Shown piece after piece: positions 1 through 13,723 of a stretch of DNA of 64,000 nucleotides (the stretch's first letter is position 1; every line of letters starts with the position of its first letter). The notes beneath the pieces were generated by a model. That model did no database searches. It saw nothing but the letters and a program-made list of their open reading frames with translations, and was not told the origin of the DNA. Source of the stretch: Daedaleopsis sinensis. Lineage: Eukaryota; Basidiomycota; Agaricomycetes; Polyporales; Polyporaceae. The position numbers and the translations under genes were made by a program. The stretch is from the NCBI GenBank assembly GCA_033807695.1, contig CM066300.1:4650001-4714000 (forward strand). The letters run 5' to 3'.

Positions 1-1539
1 ACTTCCCATCGGGTAGATATGTTGGCTTGGCCCCGGTCGCACTGTCCCCCAGTTCGTCATCGATGGTACGATTTACGAAGATTGACTGTGCTGTTGACGT
101 GACTATCCACAGGAAGGAGATGAGGACCAGCCGGGGAAGTAGTGTCGAACTCAGCATCTAGTCGGAGCAAATGGAAGAGAAGCTCTGCAGTGGGCAGCCA
201 GGACGGCACATGCGTCGGCCTGAAGGTGAGGGTACGAGGCAGGAGAAGTGTGTATATCCCGACATTGACTAGCATTGACTCTAAGCTTCGCATCAATGCT
301 TAGCCTAACAGATAATACACACCTGAAACCATTGGTAGTGCGCTTACCGTTCACAGAATCAACCTACATTAATGGCTTGTGATTAGGGGTCTCGAGCCTT
401 CGAGGTTCAAGCTTCAAGCTTCAGTACCTGCTTCATTGGCAGCGAATACTTGTATATCGAAAAAAGACCCTGACAGCTGAATGAAACAGTGCTATATATG
501 CAGGTAGTCTCTACTCACTTTGTTGTAATCGAGTCGCATACAGGTCGACGTCGCACCTCCAACCTATTAGTGCAGTCAAGGAGTGAGTCCGTGGGTAGTT
601 TACACCTTTAGGTGCCTCGAAGAAGATGGCGAGAAGTGTGCTGGCTTACGGCCGTATTTACATAGAACAGGGACGGTGGTCGCGATCGTCGTCGGGAAGG
701 ATGCGATACTATGTGCCAAGCTACAACTCGATCGGCGTTTGAAACTTCGAAACCCGTACGGGGTAAGCGCCTATCTTCTCTCTTACTACCGCCATTGGGG
801 CCGTTGGCCATACCACAAGCCAGACACGGGTACAGTACCCTACTAACACTAGTAATAGATGCTACTGTGCTGATCCGCCGAGCTTGCCATATACCAAACC
901 GCGAGCTCAGCTTCATACTCACCTCGCTACTATCAGGTACCATTTCCTCCAATATTAAGCTCGATCGTCAAGACTGGTAGATCACTACCAGCATTTCCTT
1001 CAAGTTCGTATCAGGCCAGTCGCTCTCATAATCACCTGTTACAGATATGATCCCTCTCTGGATCCCTCTACTGGACAGTTGTGAGTGCTGCTGCTGCACT
1101 CTCTGAACGTGGATTTTCGAACTCGACTTGAAGGACAGGTGCGATACAATGTACGTTTTAGTACCACTACTCACCGGTACTGGCTAGTCAAAGCTCCAAA
1201 TATCTAACGTCCCCTCCGTGGACCGTAGGATTGCCGGAGGACACGGCGACTCTCAAGCCTTGGTTACCATCGACATCGGCTCAACAGGTGTAGTGCAAAC
1301 CTCAGGACACCTACAAATTCGCCATATTGTCCACCAGCCGATTTACGACATAATGCAAAGCATCACTCGACGTCTGCACCACTTGCAGCAACGATATGCT
1401 AACGACTCTCTCAGGTCTTAACAGCTACCTAGGTATGCGATGTCACTCACGTCGACTCCGGACTCGTCTGATGCGCTTGCAAATCAGCTGCGTTTGCTAT
1501 ATTACCCGTCCACGAGCTCAGGGAACTGCTCACGCCATC
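1..1539. other. Left-edge stretch without a supported gene
   Basis: Only short open frames (under 120 codons) on both strands, none with recognisable motifs or a consistent exon chain. The left end may hold part of a neighbouring gene, but nothing in it can be assigned. The last few hundred bases act as the upstream region of the dehydrogenase that starts at 1540. Confidence 0.4.
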
Positions 1540-2900
1540 ATGACTGTCCCGATTAACCCCCGTCCTTACCCTACGTCCTACTTCGCATGGGCTTTCCACG
1601 AGCGAGGCGGGTCACTCAAGAAGGTCACCGTACGATGGAAGGATCCCGCAGCGGGAGAGGTCGTCATCAAAGTCCTTGCTTGTGGAGTCTGAGCTACGTG
1701 AGTGCTACTGTGTAAACTGGGCACCATCCATGCATCGGAATCCCTCTCCCTGTATTGGTACTGACTATTCGAGCACTCTCAGAGACAAGACGGTCGCGTC
1801 TGGCGTCCTCCCCGCGCCCCTTCCCCGCATCCCAGGCCACGAGATCGTCGGCGACGTCGTCGCAGTCGGTGCTGGGGAGAAGCTTTGGAACGTCGGAGAC
1901 CGCGTTGGCGTCGGCTGCCATGGCGGACATTGCCACACTTGCGACCGATGCCGCCTCGGGGACTTCATCACCTGTGTCGAAGGGGGCCTCGTAGGTGCGC
2001 ACAGTCATCACAGTCCCTCTGCTGCGGCACCGACGACTTAGAGAACACCTTACACCCCTACAGGCATCCTGTCAGACGGCGGGTATGCCGAGTATGTCAC
2101 CGCGCGGTCCGAGGCCGTCGCGTCTCTCCCGAAGGACATGGAGCCCGCCGAAGCAGCACCCCTCATGTGCGCCGGAGTCACGGTGTTCAGTACGTCTATC
2201 TCGCTATCAACCCGTGTTTCGTACTGCTACAGCATGCTTCACAGACGCTCTCCGCCGCGTGAACGTGCTCCCAGGCGACTACGTAGCCGTCCACGGAATC
2301 GGGTTCGTACCCGCAACACACCTCCGATGTCCTAGCATCATCAGCTCACAGACATCCACTCTCCAGCGGCCTCGGCCATCTCGCCCTCCAATTCGCGCGC
2401 GCCATGGGTTTCCGGCCTATCGCCCTATCATCCGGGTCGAAGAAGGAGGCCCTCGCGCGCACCCTCGGGGCCGAAGAGTACGTAGACGGCTCCAAAGTCG
2501 ACCAGACGGAGGTGCTCCGCCGGCTCGGCGGTGCGAAGGTCATCATGTGCACGGCGAACGCACCGGAGCTCATCGAGAGGCTGATTCCGGGCCTCGCGGT
2601 CGACGGCACTCTCCTGCTGCTTTCCGTGGATGACCGGCGGTTTAGCGTCTCCCCACGTACGTCCGCCCTCGCATCCGTCTAGTAAATTGGATACTGAATA
2701 CGTAGCCAGTGTCCCTCCTGAGGCAGCGGTTCTCTATTCGCGGTATGCCAAACGGCACGGCGAAGGAGATTGAAGAATGCATAGCGTTCGTCGGGGCACA
2801 TGGGATTCGGTGCATGGTGGAGACGTTCCCACTCGACGAAACGCCAGAAGCATACAAACATCTAGACTCTGCATGTTTCCGCTCAGTTGTTGTAGCATAA
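1540..2900 (+). CDS. Zinc-dependent alcohol dehydrogenase (MDR family), with an in-frame TGA at codon 51
   Basis: Exons 1540-1697, 1783-1994, 2064-2189, 2245-2302, 2367-2656 and 2710-2900 sum to 345 codons and keep one frame throughout. The N-terminus starts MTVPINPRPYPTSY, as in fungal NAD(P)-dependent alcohol dehydrogenases. Exon 2 carries PGHEIVG (zinc-ligand His) and the structural-zinc lobe HCHTCDRCRLGDFITC (C-x2-C-x2-C-x7-C). The GIGGLGHLALQFARA dinucleotide-binding motif spans exons 4 and 5. The known role of the family is reversible oxidation of alcohols to aldehydes in the cytosol. The oddity is at 1690-1692: the reading ..LACGV-TGA-ATDKTV.. puts a stop exactly where the family has the catalytic-zinc Cys of GVCxxD. 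All splice sites look intact, so this is a recent nonsense mutation, a base-call error or, least likely, recoding. Family assignment is firm; the functional status is not. Confidence 0.82.
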
Positions 2901-3094
2901 AAGCTCATGTGTGAGCATAGTTTTACTATTTATCTATATCCAACACGTTGGCACACAAGAGTTCAGGGCATGTTCATAGATTACCATCTACCAACATCCA
3001 TACATACGGTCGGGCGGCATAACGAGGCATTAGAGTACAGTCTTCAGGAGACCTGACAAGACGAGAGGAATAAGAAACGGAGACATGTGTACTA

Positions 3095-3935
<841 letters not shown>

Positions 3936-5581
3936 AGTTGTTCAGTGGTGTGTGAGAGAGATGATGTGGATAGAAATACGATGAGCGACGACGAGCTCGA
4001 GGGGCGGATGTCGTGGCGGGGTGGTGGTTGAGGACGACGAGGGGCGGAGGGGGCGTCGTGTCGACTCTGCGACTCTTGTTGAAGGTCCGATGGCGTGTTT
4101 CCCACGCTTGGACCTTCCGAGTCAACAAAGCACCAGAACGCCTCGCGCTTGCACCACTTCCGCGCCCGTGAGGTTGGAAGATTGCCCTTCTTCCCGTTTT
4201 CCGCGACTTTATGCCGTTCTCTCCCATTCTCAGACCAGTAAATGGCATTTGCATCGTCTCGTTCGTCCATCCACCGTGTAAATACGCATACAAGGGTGTA
4301 CTCGTGCGCAGGAGGCCCGTAAAGCAGCGAACGTCGCAGCTGCAGTCAGCGCCTATTGCGGAACATCCAGTGGCACTTCCGCTCGCCCTGGCCAGAACTC
4401 ATGATATTCGCGCTCCTTCCTTTCCATCTCCCACTTTCTCCCTCACAAAACTCACGTTTCGTGACCCTGTTAAATGCAGCGCCTGATACGCGGTTCAATG
4501 CACGATAGATTACAAGTGTGTAGGGTAAGTTGTAAAATTACTCACCAACCGCGCTGGCAACACTCGCCTGTACCATTATATCCGATGGTATCTGATCAGG
4601 CAACATATCCCATGCGTTCATTGTATTACAGCTCTTCAGAAGAGTCGTCTACTCGCTTAGTACGCTGTACTGCGACGTGAGTCTAACGCTCGTCGCTCGC
4701 AGTTGGATGTAGTCAGAGCTCGCCTGCATCCATCTACACTAATCATATTGGCCAGGTTAGAACACTCTAGTGTGTCTGCCCGGTCTTGAATGACCGTATC
4801 TGATCACCTTCTCATTGTGAATAGAACATACCCTATCAGTGCGCCATACTCACATAGTCTGACTAGACATAGCCTGATGACCCTCACCCTTGAATCTGAT
4901 CACATACGATGGGCCAGATCATACACGGTCATGTTCATAAGTCGACGGTGAAGTCGATAGAGCCAGATAGGGACGATAGTATTAGGTCATACCTGATCTT
5001 TCTAAGTACCTTTTTGCTGATGATGTAGCGCCGCTATCATATCATCTCATATGCATGTTGCTCCGCTACAAACTTTCATCGATGATGAGCCACTACAGTC
5101 GAAAAGAATAGTATGACGCTCGACCGATATCGAATCTCGACAACTTCTGCAGTATGATTGAGGGCTTTGAAGTGGCCAGAGGGCTGCACCCTGCAGTGGC
5201 TGCTCCGAAAACAGCTCGAAGCCTCACGGCGCTAAAGTGCGTGCAAAACAGCTCTACGCATACTGCATACAGGCCTATACAGACCTGCTTCCTATCGCGA
5301 GCTTGTAGTGGGTAGTTCGAACGTCTACATGATAATGCATGTGTATGCTGAATGCACGCCGACGGCCGTCGTGCGCGCATACTTCTGCGCCTAACACATG
5401 ATGAGCTCTTTCTACGCCGCCCTGACGTCATCACTACGCCCCAAGTATCCTCTGCTGACGTCGACGCGCCAACAACTGCAAACGTATAAGAACGACGGAC
5501 GACGTGGACGGGATCCCCCTCACACCCAGATACTCACAGCTCTCATCTCATCTACTCATAACTCACATCCGTTTATCCACT
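3936..5581. other. Intergenic region upstream of H3 and of the small gene at 5582
   Basis: About 1.6 kb between two divergent starts. It holds only short, motif-free open frames. The proximal part is presumably the H3 promoter on the minus strand, and the stretch just before 5582 is pyrimidine-rich with many CTCAT/CATC repeats, like many basidiomycete leaders. No histone H4 reading frame was found on either strand. Confidence 0.4.
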
Positions 5582-6056
5582 ATGTCCGGTGCTATGATGT
5601 CCAACGTCGGTAACTCTCAAACCTACGAGAACGGCGATCAGAGGTATAGTCACTTCACAAGGAAAGCTTCATCATCCTTGGAGCGTACCTGACTGGTATT
5701 TACACGCAGAATCTCTGCGGCGGACCAGAAGGCCGAAGTTGAACGCAAGAAGGCTGAACTCTCTGAGGGTCAGCGTAACGCACATGACATTCACGATTCC
5801 AAGTACGTCTCTCCTGCTTGTCAGCATGGTATAGATTGCTCACGAAGGCCATCACAGGGATAGCCGCAGCCTCAACGTCCATGCTCAGCAGGAAGCTGTC
5901 AAGGAACGGCAGGAAGAACGCGCAGAGCGCACGAAGACCGTCACCGACCCCTTGGAGCCTGCACGGAGACATGGCAACAAACCTTCGCGCGGTGCAGAGA
6001 TTGATGCGGAGCTCCAACGGGAGGACGAAGAGACGGTGGCGAAGATGGACTCCTAG
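5582..6056 (+). CDS. Small hydrophilic protein of unknown function
   Basis: Three exons, 5582-5643, 5710-5802 and 5858-6056, all with GT..AG introns, give 117 residues starting MSGAMMSNVGNSQTYENGDQ. The protein is strongly charged and has no hydrophobic or signal segment. The middle (ISAADQKAEVERKKAELSEG) and the C-terminal half, rich in E, R, K and Q and ending EEDEE..VAKMDS, predict a helical or coiled-coil-prone, partly disordered chain. The clean splice frame and coding-like composition suggest a conserved fungal small protein. I do not recognise a named family. It lies upstream of the homeodomain gene on the same strand with a 430-bp gap, so the two have separate promoters. Confidence 0.7.
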
Positions 6057-6487
6057 ATCTTGGTCGGCTTCACGAACCTTGATGTAGCATAGTTGTATCA
6101 TACTCAAGCAAGCTTCCTCGTCGCATTTGAAAGGCTTGGGATTCCTCGACACGGTTGTCAGGCCAGATAAATCGAAGGCGACTTCATGCGCCTGCTCGAT
6201 AGTGTGTTGTGGTGACAAGTGCAAGGTCAGCGAGGGTCAGGTTCGAGATTCAGGTTGCATAAAGCGAAGCGAAGGTGGCGACACTGGCTCGGAGACGGTC
6301 AACAAACTCGCGTCAGTCACGTGTATGTGTCTAGGAACACGCTCACGTGATGGACGCGGACGCGTTGTGTACCCGGGTGCCACGGGTGCGTTGATCAAAC
6401 TGTCGAGAGATAAATAAGTAACCGACGCGTTCAAGGCGCGTCCGCCTTTCGTCCCCATAGAGCATCCTTTCTTCCTGCCCGCCCTTA

Positions 6488-8051
6488 ATGCCTTCGCTCG
6501 CTTCCTACTCTCTTTCCCGGACCTCGTCCATCTCGAGCGTGGGCTCCGACGACTCCATACCGGGAGGCGACGCACGAAGCTCGAGCTCAATATCCGCCGA
6601 CGTCCAGAGCGAAGCTGTTGCTCGACGCACACGCAAGCGTTTTACTAGCCCGCAGCTCATCGTCCTCGAGCATCTATACCGCAAGGCCTCGCATCCAACG
6701 CGCGAGCAACGCGAGGCAGCCGCCAGAGAGGCCGAGATGTGAGTTCCCCTTCACCGTGTTTCATCCGCGTGTCTCCATGCACCTCGAAGAACTTTCGTTT
6801 CATTCCACCCTTCACCCGCCCATATACATGCAACGCGCCCGCTGCATTGTGCTGACGTGCCCATCCCCCACCAGCGACATACGTTCCGTCACCATCTGGT
6901 TCCAGAACAAGCGGCAGACCGACCGCCGGAACCTCCAGCTCTCCGAGCCTCTCTCAAGACCCTCATCCTCCCCGGCACCCTCAATGCCCCTCCCGCCCTC
7001 GTCCCCCTTTTCCGACGCGTCGGGGAACACCATCCACACCATACGCGCGCGGGCACGCACGCTCTCCGGCAATTCGTCCGTCTCGGCTGCGTCGGCGATG
7101 TCCGCCGCCACAGTGCCGAAGAGCGCGAACCGCAAACGCGACCGCGAGCACGACGCGGCCCCCAGGGTTGTGCCGAGCAGACACGTCCGCCACAAATCCT
7201 CGCGCCAGTTCTCGCTCGACGACATCGCCGCGCGTTCCGAGCGCCCAGTCCCAGCCCCCGGCCGCGTCCCCCACACGCCGCCACAGGTGCAACACGCCAC
7301 GGCATCCTCGTCCCCGTCCCTGTCCTCATCGTCCCCGGCACGTCTCCGCACCCCAGAGCCACGCTCAGTGTCGCTGGCCGTGGAGATAGCAACGCCGAAA
7401 GGCGGCGTGACGACGGCTGTTGAGGACGTGAAGGACCGCGCGCTATGGGAGACCATGCCGTCATCGCCCGTCGCGCCTGACCGCACGCCGCGTCAAGAGC
7501 GCGACCTGGTGCGGTACGGCAGCAGGCGGATCACGCTCGAGTACGCGTGCGCGCGGGAGATAGTCGGGACCCGCGAGCCTTGGGAGCGCGTTCAGCCAGA
7601 GAAGGCGAGGCCCCGGGAGAAGGAGAAGGAGAAGCACCGGGCAAAGGAGAAGGAGAAAGACAAGGAGGCGCAGAAGGAGAAGGGGCGGAAGAAGAAAGTT
7701 GGAAGCACTGGGGGACACACGGCCGGCGGGAAGTCGCCAAAGACGGGTGCTGCTGCTCGTCCTTCGCGCACGGTCGTGCAGGAGCCAAGGAAGGAGGTGG
7801 ACGAGGAAGACGAGGTCCCGGTCGCGGACTGGGACGTGCATGGGGACACGGACACGGAAGGAGTGCTCTCAGAGGCGCCTGTCACGCCCTCGAGCAGCTT
7901 TGGCTTTGGGGAGCTCTCGGTTATCGACGAGAAACAGGCTAGGAAGCGGAAGGAGGACCCGCCAGTGCAGGTCAAGGTAGCACGCAGTGCCTGCGACGAA
8001 GACATGATGGACGCCGCATACATCCTATTCAACTTCAGTCAGCGTCGTTGA
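6488..8051 (+). CDS. Homeodomain transcription factor
   Basis: Two exons, 6488-6738 and 6875-8051, giving 475 residues. The homeodomain lies near residues 45-105: RRTRKRFTSPQLIVLEHLYR, then THPTREQR-type helix 2 (seen as SHPTREQREAAAREAE), with the intron splitting the helix 2/3 turn, then IRSVTIWFQNKRQTDRR, which holds the W-F-x-N-x-R recognition-helix signature. The rest is disordered: a Ser/Pro-rich segment (about 110-260), a basic NRKRDREHD patch, and a Lys/Glu run between 7600 and 7700 (KEKEKEKHRAKEKEKDKE). A nuclear DNA-binding regulator is expected. It is a typical, not TALE, homeodomain and has no HD1/HD2 mating-locus partner nearby, so a developmental rather than mating-type role is the better inference. 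The start is the first ATG in frame and stops lie upstream. Confidence 0.85.
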
Positions 8052-8287
8052 GGAACGAACCTCTTGGAAAGTAAAACGGTACCAAGGATGGGCTCACGAA
8101 GGGATTTAAGGACGCACCATGTGCGCAAAACGATTGCTACGCCTTGTTTATGATAATATAGCATTGTATAAGAAGAGCATGTATCATACCATATTCACGT
8201 ATTCCATCCGTCTCTTAATACGGCACGATTACCCTTGATATATATGTATTCCGTATGCGTGGGGTCCAAACAACGTTACAGTGAGTG

Positions 8288-9502
8288 TCATGCCAAACCG
8301 ATACGATAGAGCTTATACCCGCCTTCGTCCGCCCGTCCTACACCGTCCTGCTTGCGAATCTCCTCGACTTCCAGGATCGCTAGCTCTTGGTGCTCCTTGC
8401 CATCGACCTCCGAGATGTGCGGGAACACGGCCTCTACCGTGTTGCACATGCCTTCGTGTCTGCCAGTCGGACGGAGCGGAATGATGAGCCAAAATACCCC
8501 TCCGGCCACCCCTCCGCCCTCCGACGAGTCGTGGACCAAGAGCCGTCCGACGCATGCTTTGATCCAACGGGCGTGCTCGGGATGGTAGATCACATCTGCG
8601 GCGAGGATCACATCGAATCGCTCCGCGAGGGGTCCGTCGTACACGGGCTCCTGCCAGTCCAGAGGGAGGACCTGAAGACGGGCGGTGTTGGATGGGAAGT
8701 TCGTAGACACGTTTGCGCGCAGGTTGTCGAGGACAGACGGGTGGTAGTCCGTTGCGACAATCTCGGCGGAGTCGGTCAGCAGCTTCGCAGCCGCGATGCT
8801 CAGCAACCCGGTCCCGGCGCCGAGTTCGAGCACGCGCAAGTGGTCGGCAGCGCTCTCCGCGACGTTCAGGCCAAATGCGTGGGGATCAAGACACATACGC
8901 TCCGCCAGGCGTATAGAGCTTCCCCAGCTCTGCAGCCCGACAGAGGTGTGGTCGTCGCTGAGCAACGGGGCGTCGTTCAGCTCGACGTGGACAGCCTCGG
9001 TGGCATTGGCGCACGTTCCAGCGCGGGTGGGGAACGTGAACGTCCGCGTGAGTGCCTCCTCCTCGTCCTCTCCGGCGAACGTTCCCAAGAGCCCAGCAGC
9101 CGCGTCCACGAGGGCAGCGCGTGCGTCCGATTCCTCCTCCGTGCACTCCGGAGCGTAGACCCACGTGTCGGAGCGCGCGGTCAATCCGGTGAGCCAGCGG
9201 ATTGCGAACTCGCGCTCGAAGGTGTCCGAGCGGAGGACGTCTATGTCGAACCCGTCCTCCTCATCGCAGTCTTCATCATCCTCGTCCTCGCCTTCAGCCG
9301 ACGCATATCCGGAGTCGGGGACCGAAGTATCGTGGACGACGTGTTTCGGGACCACCTTCGGTTGTGGGAGTGCTGCGAGTGCCTGTGGACGGTAGATTGA
9401 GCGCAGGTTGTCCACAGCCTCTTCGATTCGCGTCAGAGAGAATGTGGAAAGCCGAGCGAGGGGAGGTAAAGAAGCCGTCGGAGGGGTTGGAAGTCTTATC
9501 AT
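8288..9502 (-). CDS. SAM-dependent protein (lysine) methyltransferase, METTL21/FAM86-like
   Basis: Intronless frame of 404 residues. The C-terminal half holds a class I Rossmann methyltransferase: motif I VLELGAGTGLLSIAAAKL, the acidic loop EIVATDYHPSVLDNL, the post-motif LPLDWQEP and ILAADVIYHPEHARW (D-x-x-Y, where the METTL21/Methyltransf_16 group has its DVIY signature). An acidic insert (EGEDEDDEDCDEEDGF) sits in the N-terminal third. This family methylates lysines of elongation factors and chaperones in the cytosol; the substrate here cannot be told. It ends tail to tail with the homeodomain gene (236 bp apart) and starts head to head with the Gon7-like gene (351 bp apart). Lack of introns stands out against its neighbours. 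Confidence 0.85.
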   Translation of the reverse strand: MIRLPTPPTASLPPLARLSTFSLTRIEEAVDNLRSIYRPQALAALPQPKVVPKHVVHDTSVPDSGYASAEGEDEDDEDCDEEDGFDIDVLRSDTFEREFAIRWLTGLTARSDTWVYAPECTEEESDARAALVDAAAGLLGTFAGEDEEEALTRTFTFPTRAGTCANATEAVHVELNDAPLLSDDHTSVGLQSWGSSIRLAERMCLDPHAFGLNVAESAADHLRVLELGAGTGLLSIAAAKLLTDSAEIVATDYHPSVLDNLRANVSTNFPSNTARLQVLPLDWQEPVYDGPLAERFDVILAADVIYHPEHARWIKACVGRLLVHDSSEGGGVAGGVFWLIIPLRPTGRHEGMCNTVEAVFPHISEVDGKEHQELAILEVEEIRKQDGVGRADEGGYKLYRIGLA

Positions 9503-9853
9503 GTCTATCGAGCTCTACGGTTCTATAGATTCGTCGAAGTCGTCCGGAATCTGGTGATACGGCAAGAAGTCTAGAGTCGGTGAGATTGCGTCTATGGGGG
9601 GTATTGTCTATAGTCTATGCGAGTCGAGAAAGCAACCAAGGGCGAGAGGTAGGGACCCTTGGTTGCTAGCGCACAAAAACCGGCATGGCGAGAAGATGGT
9701 GGTCGGAGACAAGGTGCGAAGGCGAGTATGTCCACGATTCACTCAACTTTTCTTGTCAGCGGCAATCGCCGGCCCGGAGGGTTGCCTGGTCTGCCACTAG
9801 CTGCCACTAGGTCCACCGATTTCGCCGGGCAACTCCTCCTACTCGTTGCGGCC

Positions 9854-10135
9854 ATGTCACCTACGCTCTCTGTCTCATACAGCTTGAATCCGCCGAACGG
9901 CGTCCTCTCCGGGCCGCTGGATGCCAACAAAACATTGCAGACATCTCTTCCGGATCCCGTTGCAATCGGTCAGAAGGCGTATTACGAGGAACTCAGGAAG
10001 GCAGTACTGCAGAGCAAAGCTGACCTGGGAGAGCAGCTCACAGCATGGAGGGATGCTGTGGGGAAGAGGGAGGACAGCAAAGAACCCAAGATCCCCAAGG
10101 AAGATGAAGACGAAGAAGACGAAGAAGAGGTTTGA
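9854..10135 (+). CDS. Gon7-like subunit of the EKC/KEOPS complex
   Basis: A 93-residue frame starting MSPTLSVSYSLNPPNG. It contains LGEQLTAWRDAVGKREDS, which resembles the conserved helix of fungal Gon7, and ends in an acidic tail (KEDEDEEDEEEV). Gon7 is a small, partly disordered subunit that supports KEOPS, the complex that makes the tRNA t6A37 modification and also acts at telomeres. Size, conserved helix and acidic tail fit. The start chosen is the ATG at 9854; the frame is open upstream but that part is not protein-like. A weak donor (gtttga) lies at the stop, and an acidic frame continues after an AG near 10189, so the true C-terminus could be slightly longer. Assignment rests on resemblance only. 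Confidence 0.6.
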   Translation: MSPTLSVSYSLNPPNGVLSGPLDANKTLQTSLPDPVAIGQKAYYEELRKAVLQSKADLGEQLTAWRDAVGKREDSKEPKIPKEDEDEEDEEEV

Positions 10136-10461
10136 GATCGGGTGAGCATACCGGCATTCCGCCCCCTTTTACGAGCTAAGACCATGCAGAAGAGGACGTG
10201 CTTGAAGAGGACGTTGTGGACAGAGAGTATGGCCGCTTTTGCGACTGCTGTACAACAAGCTCATGCGCTCGGGCGTAGATTCCTCCTCACTCTGTCTTGC
10301 AAGAAGGGACAGCGTGGCGGCGCAAGCATCTGCAATGTACATTCGCAAGTCTCGTCTGAGAAAGAGAGGAGAGTATTATAGCAGTGTATTATGCATGAGA
10401 ACTGTATGATCTAGTGTGTGCACACCCAAGTAGGCCCATCACCACCAGTAGTCCTCCTCAT

Positions 10462-11750
10462 CTACGACCCACGCTTCTCCTTGCCCCGAGGACGCTCGCG
10501 AATGACCATCTTGTTGCTGTTCTTCGGGCCCTTCGGTCCAGGCTTGCGCGTGCGCACACCCTTCGCGATCCAACCCCAGACAGACCGCGGCTGCTTGTTA
10601 CCCTTGGACTTTCCACGACCTCCACCGTGAGGGTGATCGCACCTGCACACGGAAGTTAGTAGGAGTAAACGTTAGGAGACGTGCAAACGGCGTACCTGTT
10701 CATCGCCATACCACGGACATGCGGCCTGCGCCCTAGCCAGCGACTCCTACCGGCTTTGCCGAGGTTCCGGTTCTTCCACAGCGGGTTGCTGACTTTGCCG
10801 ACCGTTGCGACGCAGTCCTGCAGGACCTTGCGTACTTCCCCGCTCTGCAGCCGTACTTGCGAGTACTTGCCCGACTCTTCGTGCGCAACGACCTGGCCGA
10901 AAGTCCCAGCGGAGCGCACGAGCACGGCACGGCCCTGCGGGTTCAGCGCAATGTTGTGGATGATGGTGCCAGGTGGGATGAGACGAAGAGGAACGACGTT
11001 GCCGGGTTTAATAGTGAGGGAGCGGAGAACACCTAGCGCGAGCGACGCGGTCGAGGCCGACTGTGATTGCTGATCGCCTCCGTCCTCCTTCTTCGAATCC
11101 AGAGCATTCCCCCTCAGGTTCTTCGAGTCCGAGAATCCGGGCACGAGACCGTCGGGGATGCCCTGGCGGAAACTCTCGACGACATCCCCAGCGCGGAGGT
11201 TGTCTGGGGCGAGGATGTAGCTCCACACCTTGCCCCCTGCGAGCTCCGCGTTCCGGTTCTTGATGAGCGCGATGTGCGCAGACCGGCCGGGGTCGTACTC
11301 GACACGCACGACATCACATGGTCCGGGTTCTGTGCGCATGAAGTCGATGATGCGGATTCGCTGCTTGTGACCACCGCCGCGGTGACGCACGGTAATGTGT
11401 CCATGATTGTTGCGACCGCCGCGTTTGCGGAGAGCGACGGTGAGCTCGCGAAGGGGCCGGCCCTGGTAGAGGTGGGGAGTGAGCGGCCGCTTGAGGTGTC
11501 GGATGCCGGGGGTGATAGGCTTGTATGTTTTATAGAGAACGGACGTGCGCGCAAGTGCAGCGTTGACCTCTGACGGCGACTGTTGCGCCGTGTTGGCCTC
11601 TGTGGCATACCGACGCGCCTTGTTCAAGACATGAGGGAAGACAGCGAATGACGAGGAGCCGAAAGCAGAGGATGATGCGAGAGGGGAAGTGGGACCGACG
11701 TTAATGGCGGAAAAGCAAGAGCGGAGGAGACATCGCGCAGACGACAACAT
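10462..11750 (-). CDS. Mitochondrial large-subunit ribosomal protein uL2m
   Basis: Two exons, 11750-10696 and 10642-10462, total 411 residues. The N-terminal ~50 residues ([19 protein letters not shown], then [16 protein letters not shown]) are a basic, Ser/Arg-rich mitochondrial presequence. The mature part matches bacterial L2: [44 protein letters not shown]-type segment and [19 protein letters not shown]. The C-terminus [23 protein letters not shown] contains the conserved His region close to the peptidyl-transferase centre. An insertion of about 30 residues ([16 protein letters not shown]) separates the two L2 domains, as often happens in mitoribosomal proteins. It is transcribed divergently from RVB2 with only 145 bp between start codons. 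Confidence 0.93.
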
Positions 11751-11895
11751 TGGGGCTGCTCGTCGCTGCAGCCAAGGTCGGGGCTGGACAGCGAGATGGA
11801 CAGAGCAGCGAGGGCAGCGCGGTCACGGTGCAAAAGAGAGCCGTTTGGCGCTGTACAGAACGCGCGCCTCTCGCTCGTCCTTCTCAACGTCCACC
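11751..11895. promoter_or_regulatory. Compact bidirectional promoter (uL2m / RVB2)
   Basis: The 145 bp between the uL2m ATG (minus, 11750) and the RVB2 ATG (plus, 11896) must contain both leaders and both promoters. No TATA box is seen; the sequence is GC-rich with CAGC/GAGC repeats. The RVB2 start lies in a ccaccATG context. Confidence 0.55.

Positions 11896-13723
<1,828 letters not shown>

Noticed and set aside
1690..1692. Selenocysteine as the preferred explanation of the ADH stop
   Set aside because: Kept only as a test. Basidiomycetes are generally thought to lack selenoprotein machinery, and a single point change or base-call error explains the stop more simply.
3936..5581. Divergent histone H4 gene expected beside H3
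   Set aside because: No H4 motif ([18 protein letters not shown] or similar) appears in any frame of the upstream region.
8387..9400. 337-codon plus-strand frame opposite the methyltransferase
   Set aside because: Shadow of a GC-rich intronless gene; the minus-strand frame has all methyltransferase motifs while this one has none.
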